From Natronococcus pandeyae (GTDB lineage: Archaea; Halobacteriota; Halobacteria; Halobacteriales; Natrialbaceae): 64,000 nt of DNA. The position numbers were made by a program, and so were the translations under genes. The notes under the pieces were generated by a model. It did not search any database and was not told where the DNA came from. It was given only the letters and a program-made list of their open reading frames with translations. Where the stretch lies: the NCBI RefSeq assembly GCF_008122205.1, contig NZ_PHNJ01000015.1:61750-125749 (forward strand). The letters run 5' to 3'. Shown piece by piece: positions 17,083 through 26,734 of this stretch. Position 1 is the first letter of the stretch, and the number at the start of each line of letters is the position of its first letter.

Positions 17083-19746
17083 ATGACACGAAACGATACC
17101 AATTTCGGACCGATCGATCTCTCACGTCGAACGTTCGTCGCGGCGGCTGCACTGGCGGGCGGTTTCGGTGGAACGGCCCAGACGACCGCCGAAGCCTCGG
17201 ATCACGATACCGTGGAGGTCGGGAATGGGAGTTACACGACGACGCTTCCCGATGGGATGGAAGAACCACCGGAGACGATCTCCGTAACGTCGAGCGTGGA
17301 GAGTCCCATCAACTCGAACGACTGGTGGAGTAGCCTCCTGTGGGAGGAGTTCTCCGAGAACCTGTTCGTTCACCCGCTGTACGCCGACGCGTCCGAGAAC
17401 GGACTCGACGTCGGCTTCCCGACGGAGTGGACGTTCGAACGGGACCAGTCGATGAACCACGCCGTCGCGATGATGGATCTGGAAACAGATCTCACCATCG
17501 GACACACGGGCGGGACGTTCGACGACGCGCGGGTCGACGGCTGGGGTGACTGGTCGGTGAGTACCGTCTGGGGGGACGGAACGTCGACCACGCTGCGCGC
17601 GACGATGGCGCAGGGGTCGCCGTTCGTCTACTGTGAGTTCGACGGGGGAGACGCCGAACTGTCGTTCCCGAGCACGCCCGACGTCGACGAGGAGGGGAAC
17701 GTCCTCCTGGTCGAGAGCAACGGAACCCACTACGGCGTGTTCGCTCCCGAGGGGGCGACGTGGGACGGGATCGGCACCGACACGCTGACGAGCGACCTCG
17801 ACGGGGAGGGCTACCTCTCGGTGGCGCTCCTCCCCGACGGCTCCGACGACGCCCTGTCGACGTACGGCGACTACGCGTACAACCGGATCGTCGATACCCG
17901 CGTCGACTGGACCTACGACGAGGACGAGTCGATCGTCGAGTCGACCTTCACGTTCGAAACCAAGAACCGACCCGAGAGCGGTGCCGACGGCGTCCTCACG
18001 ACGCTGTACCCCCACCAGTGGAAGTACAGCGACGCGTCGACCGAGAGCTGGAGTTTCACCACGCAGCGCGGCGAACAGCGCGTGTACACCGGCTCGTCCG
18101 TCTCGGTCACCTACGAGTATCGCGGCATGCTGCCGTACCTCCCCGACGTAGGGAACTGCGATCCGGACGAACTCGAAGCGTACGTCCAGGAGGTCGCCGA
18201 CGAGGACGAGTTGATCCGGCCCGGCCAGGAGGACGACGGCGACGACACGTACTGGACGGGCAAGAACTTCGAGCGACTCGTTCAGTTGCTCCCGATCGCC
18301 GACGCCGTGGACGCGGACGACGCTCGCGATCGATTCGGTGGCGCGTTGCGCGACGAACTCGAGATCTGGCTCGACGCGACGGTCTCGGGCGATACCGATT
18401 CGCCGGACGTGTTCTACTACAACGACGTCTGGCGCACGCTCCTGGGGTACCACGATAGTCACGGCTCCGCGAGCGAACTCAACGACCACCACTTCCACTA
18501 CGGCTACTACGTGAAGGCGGCGGCAGCGATCGCACGGACGGATCCCGAGTGGGCCGACCTCGACAACTGGGGCGGCATGGTCGAGCACCTGATTCGTGAC
18601 TACGCGGGCTTCGATCGGAACGACGGCGAGTATCCGTTCCTCAGGAACCACGATCCCTACGCCGGCCACTCGTGGGCGAGCGGCACCGCGCTGTTCGACG
18701 AGGGGAACAATCAGGAGTCGTCCTCGGAGTCGTTGAACGCGTACGCCGCGATGATCGAGTGGGGCGAGTACACCGGCAACACCGAACTCAGGGACGCGGG
18801 CGTCTTCCTGTACACGACGGAACTCCACGCTATCCACGAGTACTGGTTCGACGTCGATGGCGACAGTCATCCCCCCGAATGGGACCACGACTATTCGTCG
18901 AACGTCTGGGGGAACGGGTACTGGTACAAGACGTGGTGGACGCTCGACGTCGAGGCGATCCACGGGATCAACTTCCTTCCCCTCGACGGCTACTCGCAGC
19001 ATCTCGGCTGGGACGACGATCATGCCGAGACAAACTACCAGGAACTCGTCGAGAACCGAGGTGGCGACGACTTCGATTACTATCCCGACCTCATGTGGAT
19101 GTTCCGCGCGTTCTCGGACAGCCAGGACGCCCTCGGCCTCTGGGAGGCGAACAAGGACGACTACGACGTCGAGTTCGGTATGTCCCGGGCCCAGACGTAC
19201 TACTGGCTCACCGCGCTCGACGCGATCGGTTCGCCGGAGCCGTCGATCACCGCCGATCACTCGCTGTACACCGTGTTCAGCACCGACGATGGAACGGTGA
19301 CCTACGCGGCGTACAACCCGACCGATTCCTCGATCACCGTCTCGTTCTCCGACGGGACGTCGCTCGAGGCGCAGGCGAACTCGATGGCGGTTACTACGGG
19401 CGGTGACGGTAGCGACGAGGACGACGAAGACGATGGCGACGACGAATCGGCACCGAGTATCGACCAGTTCGACGTCACGGAGACGAGCACCGGTCCGTGG
19501 ACTCGATTTGCCGTCGAGTGGGCCGTCTCCGATCCGGACGGGAAGCTGGACCTCGTGGAGGTCGAGATGATCGACGGCAGCGGGACAGTGGTCGACTCGG
19601 CGTCGACGGACGTGAGTGGAGACAGCGCCTCGGGAGAGGATTCCGTTCGTGAACGAGACGGTGTGTCCGAGTACGACATAGCGTGTATCGTCTCGGACGA
19701 AAACGGAAACACCAGTTCCGAAACGAAGACCGTGACTGCGTCCTGA
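17083..19746 (+). CDS. Secreted endo-beta-1,3-glucanase, glycoside hydrolase family 81
   Basis: 887 residues. A Tat signal (LSRRTFVAAAALAGGFGG) is followed by the GH81 catalytic region (about 60-770). Diagnostic features: an N-terminal NDWWSSLLWEEF segment, NDHHFHYGYY near 467-476 (the D-x-H-F-H-x-G-Y motif) and AGHSWASG...GNNQESSSES near 527-550, whose glutamates at 545 and 549 are the expected catalytic positions. An acidic linker leads to an Ig-like domain (about 800-887). GH81 enzymes cut internal beta-1,3-glucosyl links in laminarin, callose or curdlan by inversion. It should act outside the cell and feed the transporter downstream. Confidence 0.92.
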   Translation: MTRNDTNFGPIDLSRRTFVAAAALAGGFGGTAQTTAEASDHDTVEVGNGSYTTTLPDGMEEPPETISVTSSVESPINSNDWWSSLLWEEFSENLFVHPLYADASENGLDVGFPTEWTFERDQSMNHAVAMMDLETDLTIGHTGGTFDDARVDGWGDWSVSTVWGDGTSTTLRATMAQGSPFVYCEFDGGDAELSFPSTPDVDEEGNVLLVESNGTHYGVFAPEGATWDGIGTDTLTSDLDGEGYLSVALLPDGSDDALSTYGDYAYNRIVDTRVDWTYDEDESIVESTFTFETKNRPESGADGVLTTLYPHQWKYSDASTESWSFTTQRGEQRVYTGSSVSVTYEYRGMLPYLPDVGNCDPDELEAYVQEVADEDELIRPGQEDDGDDTYWTGKNFERLVQLLPIADAVDADDARDRFGGALRDELEIWLDATVSGDTDSPDVFYYNDVWRTLLGYHDSHGSASELNDHHFHYGYYVKAAAAIARTDPEWADLDNWGGMVEHLIRDYAGFDRNDGEYPFLRNHDPYAGHSWASGTALFDEGNNQESSSESLNAYAAMIEWGEYTGNTELRDAGVFLYTTELHAIHEYWFDVDGDSHPPEWDHDYSSNVWGNGYWYKTWWTLDVEAIHGINFLPLDGYSQHLGWDDDHAETNYQELVENRGGDDFDYYPDLMWMFRAFSDSQDALGLWEANKDDYDVEFGMSRAQTYYWLTALDAIGSPEPSITADHSLYTVFSTDDGTVTYAAYNPTDSSITVSFSDGTSLEAQANSMAVTTGGDGSDEDDEDDGDDESAPSIDQFDVTETSTGPWTRFAVEWAVSDPDGKLDLVEVEMIDGSGTVVDSASTDVSGDSASGEDSVRERDGVSEYDIACIVSDENGNTSSETKTVTAS

Positions 19747-20330
19747 GCGCCACTTTCTCACAGGTAGTCTCGGGGTCGGTTTCGGCTCGCCCCGGTCCAT
19801 TGTTCGCTTCCCTCCCATCGTTGTGAGCGATCCGGAGCCGCTTCACGAACGGGTGTTGGGGGATGTCACTCGCTCTTCGCGTTTGCTCACGTGACCTTTC
19901 TCGACTCGGTCCCCACCCCGGCATCGTTCGCTCATCGGAGATTCGGTCATCCTCGAGTGACAGTCACGACGGAATCGTCCTCGGCCAACCGGACCGCCAC
20001 CGTATCGAGGCAAATGGATACGGACGGACGCGGCGCTGGCTGCGCGTCCCGTCGATCGAGACGGCTGGATTCGCACCGAAAACGCCGCAAGCACGACCGT
20101 AGCACTCGTGGAAATTCCTCCTCCGAAAAGGTAACAAATATTGTTTTGTATTCCCCTATCAATAAGAATGCTGTCATATGTGGCTCCTTACCTCTCTCGA
20201 TTTTCTGTCAACGGCGCCAGATCGGACAATGGTACTATTTCGAACATGAGGTCAGATCGCCGTGAAGGGCTCAAAGTGGCACACTCGAGGTTATCAGGCA
20301 GATCAGTTGGCAGAGCCATCTCCGTAAGGT
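19747..20330. other. Intergenic between the glucanase and the transporter operon
   Basis: 584 nt without a convincing gene. Frames on both strands are basic and overlapping. It separates GH81 from the ABC operon, so the two are probably transcribed independently. Confidence 0.4.
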
Positions 20331-20343
20331 AATTATAAATACT
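20331..20343 (+). promoter_or_regulatory. TATA box of the oligosaccharide transporter operon
   Basis: TAATTATAAATAC stands 24-36 nt before the ATG at 20367, a textbook archaeal position for a leaderless message. ACTATTACC follows at once and could be part of an operator. I did not find the same word before the GH81 or GH3 genes. Confidence 0.7.
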
Positions 20344-20366
20344 ATTACCACACACGTCGTGATGTC

Positions 20367-22142
20367 ATGCTAGATGATAGTGAGCACGAGACGTGTGACT
20401 CGAAATCGTGGAGGCGACGGAACGTTCTTCAGGCGGCTGGCCTGGCCGGCGTGACCGGACTCGCAGGCTGTATCGGCGGCGAGACTGACGACGACGGCGA
20501 TACCGACGACTCGGCGTTCGTGACCCCCGAGGTCGTTCCGCCGGAGAACATGCAGTTCAACTCGTACAACGACAACAACTACCCGTGGAGAGCGGGGCTA
20601 ATTCTCTTCGACGATTTTGTGTACTTCGAAAAACTCGAGAACACGTTCCAGCCCGGGATCGTCACCGACTGGACCGTGACCGAAACGGACGCCACGCTCG
20701 ATGTCCGGGAGAACGTTCCGTGGCACGACGGCGGTGAGGTGACCGCCGACGACGTCGTACGGAAGCTCAAGATCGAAATCTACGATGGAAGTAATCTCGG
20801 CAACTACGTCGACGTCGGCGGAATCGACGCTACCGACGATTACACCGTCGAACTCGCGTTCGATCAGCCGCTCGCCGAGGACATGTTCCTGAACTTCTTG
20901 ATGGAGATATCCCTCGACACGCCGGAATCGCACTACCAGGAGTTCCTGGAGGACTTCGAGGACGGCGGCGAGGGCGAAAACAGTGCGGGTGAAATGCTCG
21001 GGGAGTACACGATCGACGAACCGATCGGGAGCGGACCGTTCGCCTTCGATGGAACCGCGGAGCAGGAACTCCACCTCGAGCGGTTCGACGACCATCCCGA
21101 CGCGGACGACATCAATTTCACGGGGTACCACTTCCGGTTCCTGGATACCAACGAGGCCCGCTGGCAAGAAATCGAATCGGGCCAGATCGATGGGCTGCAC
21201 ACCGTGTTCACCCCTCCGAACATCGTCGAGGGCTTCCCGGATCACATCGAGGAGTTCCGGATCGAGGCTAACTACGGGATGGGGATCATGTGGAATCACG
21301 ATCACGAACACTTCGGACAGCGCGAGGTCCGCCAGGCGATCGCCCACGTCATCGATCGCGAGGAGACTGCACAGAACGCAGGGCCGGACACCGAAGCACC
21401 GGTGGGGATACCAAGTGGCGTTCTCAGCAACCACGACGGCAGTGCCGAAGAGTGGCTGGGAGAGTACGCCGACGAGTTCAACGAGTACGAGACGGACACC
21501 GATCGTGCAGCCGAACTCCTCGAGAGTGCAGGCTTCCAGCGCGACGACGGGACGTGGTACGACGAGAACGGAGACGTTCTCGAGTTCCAGGTGAAGGCAC
21601 CCGGGGGATACAGCGACTGGGTCGACGGCATACAGACGTTCAATCAGCACCTCAACGACTTCGGCATCGAAGCGGAGTTCCTCGCTCGAGACGAAGCCGC
21701 CTACTGGGGGCAGGACATCTACGGTGACGAAGGGTTCGACGTCGCACTCCACGAGTGGGCGAACGTCCAGCGTCACCCCTACTTCAGCCTCGAGTGGCTC
21801 CTCGACAGCGGGGACAACGAGAACGTCCGGAACTACGACGCCAGCGAGATCGAATTACCGCCGCTCGGCGAGGAGAGCGGATCGGAGCGGTACGTCCCGG
21901 CGGACGATCTGGAGGAACTCGCGCTGGCCGACGGCACGGACGAAGAGCGAACGCACGTCCAGCGACTGGCGTGGGCCGTCAACCAGGACCTCGTGATGTT
22001 GCCCATTATGGAGAAACAAGACCAGTCGTTCATCGCGACGGAGCGTTTCGACGCGGTCTCTCCCGACGACCCGGATGCACACGTGGACTTCCCGACGACG
22101 TACCTCGTTCGACAGGGGAAGCTGACTGCAAAATCAGAATGA
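20367..22142 (+). CDS. Opp/Dpp-type ABC transporter substrate-binding lipoprotein
   Basis: 591 residues, family 5 extracellular solute-binding protein. The N-terminus holds a Tat motif (WRRRNVLQAAG) and a lipobox (LAGC at about 31-34) followed by an acidic tether, so it is a lipid-anchored protein on the outer face of the membrane. Family 5 signatures include the DVRENVPWHDGGEVTADDVVRKL region near residue 115. Family members bind peptides, but in archaea and Thermotogales several carry cello- or laminari-oligosaccharides. Its place between a beta-1,3-glucanase and a beta-glucosidase makes oligosaccharide binding the better guess. Confidence 0.88.
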   Translation: MLDDSEHETCDSKSWRRRNVLQAAGLAGVTGLAGCIGGETDDDGDTDDSAFVTPEVVPPENMQFNSYNDNNYPWRAGLILFDDFVYFEKLENTFQPGIVTDWTVTETDATLDVRENVPWHDGGEVTADDVVRKLKIEIYDGSNLGNYVDVGGIDATDDYTVELAFDQPLAEDMFLNFLMEISLDTPESHYQEFLEDFEDGGEGENSAGEMLGEYTIDEPIGSGPFAFDGTAEQELHLERFDDHPDADDINFTGYHFRFLDTNEARWQEIESGQIDGLHTVFTPPNIVEGFPDHIEEFRIEANYGMGIMWNHDHEHFGQREVRQAIAHVIDREETAQNAGPDTEAPVGIPSGVLSNHDGSAEEWLGEYADEFNEYETDTDRAAELLESAGFQRDDGTWYDENGDVLEFQVKAPGGYSDWVDGIQTFNQHLNDFGIEAEFLARDEAAYWGQDIYGDEGFDVALHEWANVQRHPYFSLEWLLDSGDNENVRNYDASEIELPPLGEESGSERYVPADDLEELALADGTDEERTHVQRLAWAVNQDLVMLPIMEKQDQSFIATERFDAVSPDDPDAHVDFPTTYLVRQGKLTAKSE

Positions 22143-22179
22143 TGTCGTCAGAGAACGCACCCAAGAGACCGACGTAAAC

Positions 22180-23208
22180 ATGCGACGGTACTACTTCGAA
22201 CGGACGGCTCAGCTGGTGTTCACCGTCCTCGCAGTGATGACGCTGACGTTCTTCCTGGTTCGACTGTTGCCCGGCGGGCCGGCGGACGCGCTCCGTGCGA
22301 ACCTCATTCGGAACAATCCGGAGATGACCGCCGACCAGATCGACCGGCGGGTCGAGGCGCAACTCAACATCATGCCCGACGATCCACTCCACGTCCAGTA
22401 TCTCACGTACATCACCGAGTTGCTGCAGGGAGATATGGGGCAGTCACTTTCACAGGGTGCTCCGGTCACCGACGTGATCGCGAGTGCAGCACCGTGGACG
22501 ATATTCACCGTCGGAACGGCGGTCGCCATCGCGTTCGTCATCGGCATCTCCATGGGTGCCCTGATGGCATACCGTGAGGGAAGCAGATTCGATAGCGGAG
22601 CGACGATTACGTCGGTCCTGTTGAACTCGGTTCCGGACTACATCTACGGAATTATCTTCCTGTGGATTCTCGGCTACCAGCTCGACATCTTTCCGACCGG
22701 TGGACGGTACTCGAGTTCGACCGAGCCGACGATCAACCTCCTTACGCCGATTCAGACACTCGCGTTCGTCGGCGACGTCCTCTGGCACGCAGCGCTGCTG
22801 ATCAGCGCCATCGTGCTGGTCGCCTGGGGCGGCTGGGCGCTCGGAATGCGCGGGAACAGCGTGCAGGTTCTCGGCGAAGACTATCTTCGAGTTGCCCGTC
22901 TTCGTGGGCTCCCACAACGGCACATCGCCTTCCGGTACGTCGGGCGAAACGCCGTCCTTCCGATGTACACGTCGATGCTGATCACGATCGGCTTCCTGCT
23001 CGGCGGTTCGATCATCCTGGAACAGGTGTTTAGCTATCCCGGGATGGGGTACTATATGATCGAGGCCCTCGAGCGGCGTGATTACCCCCTGATGATGGGA
23101 GTGTTCCTGGTCATCACGATCACGGTCGCGATCGGCGTCTACGTTGCAGACCTCACTTACGGACTGATCGACCCACGTGCTCGCGTCGATGGAGGTGGTT
23201 CGTCGTGA
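22180..23208 (+). CDS. Opp/Dpp-type ABC transporter permease (DppB-like)
   Basis: 342 residues, six expected transmembrane helices. The first helix is preceded by MRRYYFERTAQ and followed by the family motif LLPGGPADALR. The cytoplasmic EAA-like loop reads DYLRVARLRGLPQRHIAFRYVGRNA. A C-terminal GSIILEQVFSYPGMGYYMIEA block is diagnostic of DppB/OppB permeases. The start is 37 nt after the binding protein. The stop overlaps the next start by 4 nt. Confidence 0.92.
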   Translation: MRRYYFERTAQLVFTVLAVMTLTFFLVRLLPGGPADALRANLIRNNPEMTADQIDRRVEAQLNIMPDDPLHVQYLTYITELLQGDMGQSLSQGAPVTDVIASAAPWTIFTVGTAVAIAFVIGISMGALMAYREGSRFDSGATITSVLLNSVPDYIYGIIFLWILGYQLDIFPTGGRYSSSTEPTINLLTPIQTLAFVGDVLWHAALLISAIVLVAWGGWALGMRGNSVQVLGEDYLRVARLRGLPQRHIAFRYVGRNAVLPMYTSMLITIGFLLGGSIILEQVFSYPGMGYYMIEALERRDYPLMMGVFLVITITVAIGVYVADLTYGLIDPRARVDGGGSS

Positions 23209-24224
23209 GCAGTCGAACGGAGTCAGTCGATGTACTCGAGAGCGACAAGGCGCTCGAGACAGTCGCCGACGAGACGCTGACGAGACGAGATCGATGGGAA
23301 CTCGCGATCGAACGCAGCGTTCTCGCACCGGCGCGAATCGTGTGGTCGGACCTGCGAGCGCGGGTGGGAATCGCGATCCTCTCCGGGTTCGTCGCGATGG
23401 CAATCGTCGGCACACGAGTGATCGACGAACCTCGCACCGGCGAAGGTGATCGCCTCGAGCCTGCGTTTCAGAGCTTGGCGCACCCCCTGGGAACCGACAG
23501 CGTCGGACGTGACGTCCTCGGACAGATCGTCCACGCGACGCCGAACATGCTGTTGATGATCCTCGCGGGGGGCGTGTTCACGACCGTGATGGCAACTACG
23601 GTGGGGACGACCTCCGGCTACCTGGGCGGACGTGCCGATCGGTTGATCATGTCCGTCACGGATATCGTGATGACGATACCTGGATTGCCGCTCGTCGTCA
23701 TCCTGGCGGCGGCCCTGTCGCCGCAAAATCCGCTGGTGATCGGTGTGATCCTCACGATCAACGCGTGGGCGGGACTCGCCCGCGCGATTCGTTCGCAGGT
23801 GCTCACGATCCGAAAGAACGCGTACGTCGAGGCGTCGAAGGCGATGGGAATCTCGACGCCATCGGTAGTCAGACGAGATATCCTTCCGAACATCATGCCG
23901 TACGTCCTGATCAACTTCGTCGAAGCGGCACGCAACGTTATCTTCGCTTCCGTCGGGTTGTACTTCATCGGCGTACTGCCCTACGATAGCGTCGTCAACT
24001 GGGGTGTGATGATCGATCTAGCGTACCAGGGCGGTGCGCTGCAGTCGATGGCCGCGACACACTGGCTGCTCGCACCCTTGCTCACGATCACCCTGCTCTC
24101 GTTTGGCCTGATCATGTTCGCACAGGGAACTGATAGAATGTTCAATCCACGAGTTCGAGCCCGACACACGACGTCGAACGATGGAACCGACTCCACGGCA
24201 TCGCCGACAGGTGATCGCCGATGA
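23205..24224 (+). CDS. Opp/Dpp-type ABC transporter permease (DppC-like, GTG start)
   Basis: 339 residues starting at a GTG within the preceding stop (GTGA overlap). An N-terminal polar stretch precedes helix 1; the motif HPLGTDSVGRDVLGQIVHATP is the OppC/DppC signature. The EAA loop is AYVEASKAMGISTPSVVRRDILPN. Partner of the DppB-like permease; together they form the channel. The last 20 residues are polar and the stop overlaps the next ATG. Confidence 0.92.
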   Translation: MSSRTESVDVLESDKALETVADETLTRRDRWELAIERSVLAPARIVWSDLRARVGIAILSGFVAMAIVGTRVIDEPRTGEGDRLEPAFQSLAHPLGTDSVGRDVLGQIVHATPNMLLMILAGGVFTTVMATTVGTTSGYLGGRADRLIMSVTDIVMTIPGLPLVVILAAALSPQNPLVIGVILTINAWAGLARAIRSQVLTIRKNAYVEASKAMGISTPSVVRRDILPNIMPYVLINFVEAARNVIFASVGLYFIGVLPYDSVVNWGVMIDLAYQGGALQSMAATHWLLAPLLTITLLSFGLIMFAQGTDRMFNPRVRARHTTSNDGTDSTASPTGDRR

Positions 24225-25273
24225 GCAAACAGGACGGAATCGCGACCGCGGCCGAAGACTCCGACGTCGACCCGATCCTCCGTATTCGGGATCTCACGGT
24301 TCGGTTCGAGATGGACCGCGGGACGTCGAGAGTACTCAACGGAGTCGACCTCGACATCCGACGGAACGAGATCATCGGTATCGTCGGTGAATCCGGCTCC
24401 GGGAAATCGATGCTCGCGTCCGCGCTACTCGACGCCGTCGTCGCTCCCGGTATTACCGACGGAGAAATCACCTATCACCCTCCAACTGACGAACCGATCG
24501 ACGTGCTCGATCTCTCCGAGGAAGCGCGTCGGCAGTTCCGCTGGGAGGAGATTTCGATGGTGTTCCAGGGTGCACTCTCGTCGTTCAACCCGACGATGGA
24601 CATCCGCGGGCACTTCGAGGAAACCCTCGAGGCACACGGCTATCCGATCGGGCCTGGGATAGACCGTGCGGCCGAACTCCTCAACGATCTCTACCTCGAT
24701 CCGGATCGGGTTCTGGAGTCGTATCCGCACGAACTGTCCGGCGGAATGAAACAACGTGCACTGATCGCGCTCGCGCTCGTCCTCGAACCGGAGGTGCTCG
24801 TGATGGACGAGCCGACGGCGGCGCTGGACCTGCTCATGCAGCGGTCGATCGTGAGTCTGCTCGCGGACATCCGCGACAAGCACGACCTGACCATGGTGTT
24901 CATCACGCACGACCTGCCGCTCGTGACCAAACTCGCCGATCGGATCGGCGTCCTCTACGCGTTCGAGTTCGTGGAGGTCGGGGAGACCGAAGCGATCCTT
25001 CGAGATCCGGCCCACCCCTACACGCGAGCGCTGTTGAACGCGACACCCAATCTCGACGCCCCACTCGAGGAGATGCGCCCGATCGACGGCTCCGCACCCG
25101 ACCCGGTGAACGTCCCGTCTGGCTGTGCCTATCACAGCCGGTGTCCGCTGGCGACCGACGACTGCGAACGCGAGCAGCCGCGGATGGAATCCGTGACGGG
25201 CAGCCACGACGTCGCCTGCCACCACTGGACCGAGGTCGACGAAATTCCGCTGACGAACGAGGTGGACCGATGA
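24221..25273 (+). CDS. Opp/Dpp-type ABC transporter ATP-binding protein (DppD-like)
   Basis: 350 residues. Walker A GESGSGKS (about 56-63), signature LSGGMKQR, Walker B VLVMDEPTAALD and the H-loop FITHD. The C-terminal oligopeptide domain carries a cysteine cluster (SGCAYHSRCP...DDCE), common in Opp/Dpp ATPases and suggested in some to hold an Fe-S cluster. ATGA overlaps on both sides put it firmly in the operon. It powers uptake with the ATPase at 25270. Confidence 0.93.
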   Translation: MSKQDGIATAAEDSDVDPILRIRDLTVRFEMDRGTSRVLNGVDLDIRRNEIIGIVGESGSGKSMLASALLDAVVAPGITDGEITYHPPTDEPIDVLDLSEEARRQFRWEEISMVFQGALSSFNPTMDIRGHFEETLEAHGYPIGPGIDRAAELLNDLYLDPDRVLESYPHELSGGMKQRALIALALVLEPEVLVMDEPTAALDLLMQRSIVSLLADIRDKHDLTMVFITHDLPLVTKLADRIGVLYAFEFVEVGETEAILRDPAHPYTRALLNATPNLDAPLEEMRPIDGSAPDPVNVPSGCAYHSRCPLATDDCEREQPRMESVTGSHDVACHHWTEVDEIPLTNEVDR

Positions 25274-26343
25274 GCGCGGACGAGACGGTCGTCTCGCTTT
25301 CCGGTGTCGACGTCCACTTCGAGACCGACAGTGGGATCAACCCGTTCGCCGACCCCGAAACGGTTCGCGCCGTCGACGACATCGACCTCGAAATCGCCGA
25401 AAACGACGTCGTCGCGATCGTCGGCGAATCCGGAAGCGGAAAGACGACGCTCGGCAAGACCGCCGTTGGACTCCAGAAACCGACCGGCGGAACCGTCAGC
25501 TACCGTGGACAGGATATCTCGGAGGCACGCAACTGGTTCTCGAAGCCGGAGATCCCGTTCTCCGAGATTCGCAGATCGCTCCAGATCATTCACCAGGATC
25601 CGGAATCGTCGTTGAATCCACACAAGTCGGTTCGATCGTCGCTCGAGCAACCACTCAAGAAGTGGCAGACGGACCTCGGGCCGGAAGACCGTGAGGCGCG
25701 CATCCTCGCGATGCTCGAGCGAGTCGGCATGTCGCCGCCACACGACTACGCACAGCGGTATCCACACCAGCTCTCGGGCGGCGAAACACAGCGCGTTGCG
25801 CTCGTCCGCGCGCTGTTGATGAATCCGGACCTCATCCTCGCCGACGAGGCGGTGTCGGCGCTCGACGTCTCCTTGCGCGTGGAGATGATGGACCTCATGC
25901 TCGACTTACAGGACTCGTTCGATACGTCGTTTCTGTTCATCAGTCACGACCTCTCGAACGCACGGTACGTCGCGGAGCACGCCGGTGGCCGCCTCGGCGT
26001 GATGTATCTCGGCGAACTCGTCGAGATCGGTCCCGTCGAGGAGGTCCTGCAGAATCCACAACACCCCTACACGAAGGTGTTGAAGTGGGCGACGCCGTCG
26101 CTCGAAATCGGCGACAGCACGGAGCCACCGATTCGCGAAATCGACATTCCTGATCCCGTGAATCCGCCGTCGGCCTGTCGGTTCCACACGCGGTGCCCGA
26201 ACGCAACAACGTACTGCCAGGAGACGGCACCCGAACCGCTGTCGACCGACGGGAGCGATCGCCGGACTGCGTGTCACCGTGTCGACGAGGAGAGCGAGTA
26301 CTGGCAGCGCAGTCCACTCGAGGGGGCACGGCTGGATCGATGA
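25270..26343 (+). CDS. Opp/Dpp-type ABC transporter ATP-binding protein (DppF-like)
   Basis: 357 residues from the ATG overlapping the preceding stop. Walker A GESGSGKTTLGKT (about 54-66), signature LSGGETQRV, Walker B LILADEAVSALD, H-loop FISHD. The C-terminal cysteine cluster (SACRFHTRCP...TTYCQ) is again present. It pairs with the DppD-like protein. It is the last gene of the operon; a repeat region follows and separates it from the beta-glucosidase. Confidence 0.93.
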   Translation: MSADETVVSLSGVDVHFETDSGINPFADPETVRAVDDIDLEIAENDVVAIVGESGSGKTTLGKTAVGLQKPTGGTVSYRGQDISEARNWFSKPEIPFSEIRRSLQIIHQDPESSLNPHKSVRSSLEQPLKKWQTDLGPEDREARILAMLERVGMSPPHDYAQRYPHQLSGGETQRVALVRALLMNPDLILADEAVSALDVSLRVEMMDLMLDLQDSFDTSFLFISHDLSNARYVAEHAGGRLGVMYLGELVEIGPVEEVLQNPQHPYTKVLKWATPSLEIGDSTEPPIREIDIPDPVNPPSACRFHTRCPNATTYCQETAPEPLSTDGSDRRTACHRVDEESEYWQRSPLEGARLDR

Positions 26344-26415
26344 CCGACTTCCGCTGGAGACTCATTCCGGGTCGACCGTCGAGACGCGCACTCACTGGAT
26401 CGAATCGGGAACACA

Positions 26416-26679
26416 CTATAGTACCAACTGCAACGATTGACACACCCATCGCACTGTCCGCAGCTCTCGCTTGCGTCGCTCACGGGTCGCGTTCGCTCCC
26501 CGTTCGCGTTCCGCGGTTCTCACTCACTTCGTTCGCTCACGGGTCGTCCCTCCCCGTTCGCGTTCCGCGGTTCTCACTCACTTCGTTCGCTCCGAACCGC
26601 GCTCGTTCCGAACCGCGCTCGCTCCGAACCGCGCTCCCGTCGTGCGATCAGTGCATTGATTTGCAGCGGCTACTATAAC
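26416..26679. repeat. Dispersed inverted repeat, copy 1, with expanded loop
   Basis: The left arm CTATAGTACCAACTGCAACG... (26416-26455) and right arm ...GTGCGATCAGTGCATTG... to TACTATAA (26639-26678) are imperfect inverted complements of each other and match the copies at 30626 and 58316. Here the arms are about 180 nt apart. The filler holds a 43-nt segment repeated twice (near 26496 and 26550, reading CTCCCCGTTCGCGTTCCGCG...) and three copies of a CGAACCGCGCTCG-type unit near 26589-26634. No gene lies within it. Confidence 0.75.
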
Positions 26680-26734
26680 AAAACCGAAAAGAGAGAGACG
26701 TTACAGATAGAACGGAATCACACGACCATACCAA

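Noticed and set aside
17122..19818. Very long open frame (898 codons) opposite the GH81 gene
   Set aside because: It is the antisense shadow of a G+C-rich gene: Arg/Val-rich with no domain, while the + strand holds clear GH81 motifs.
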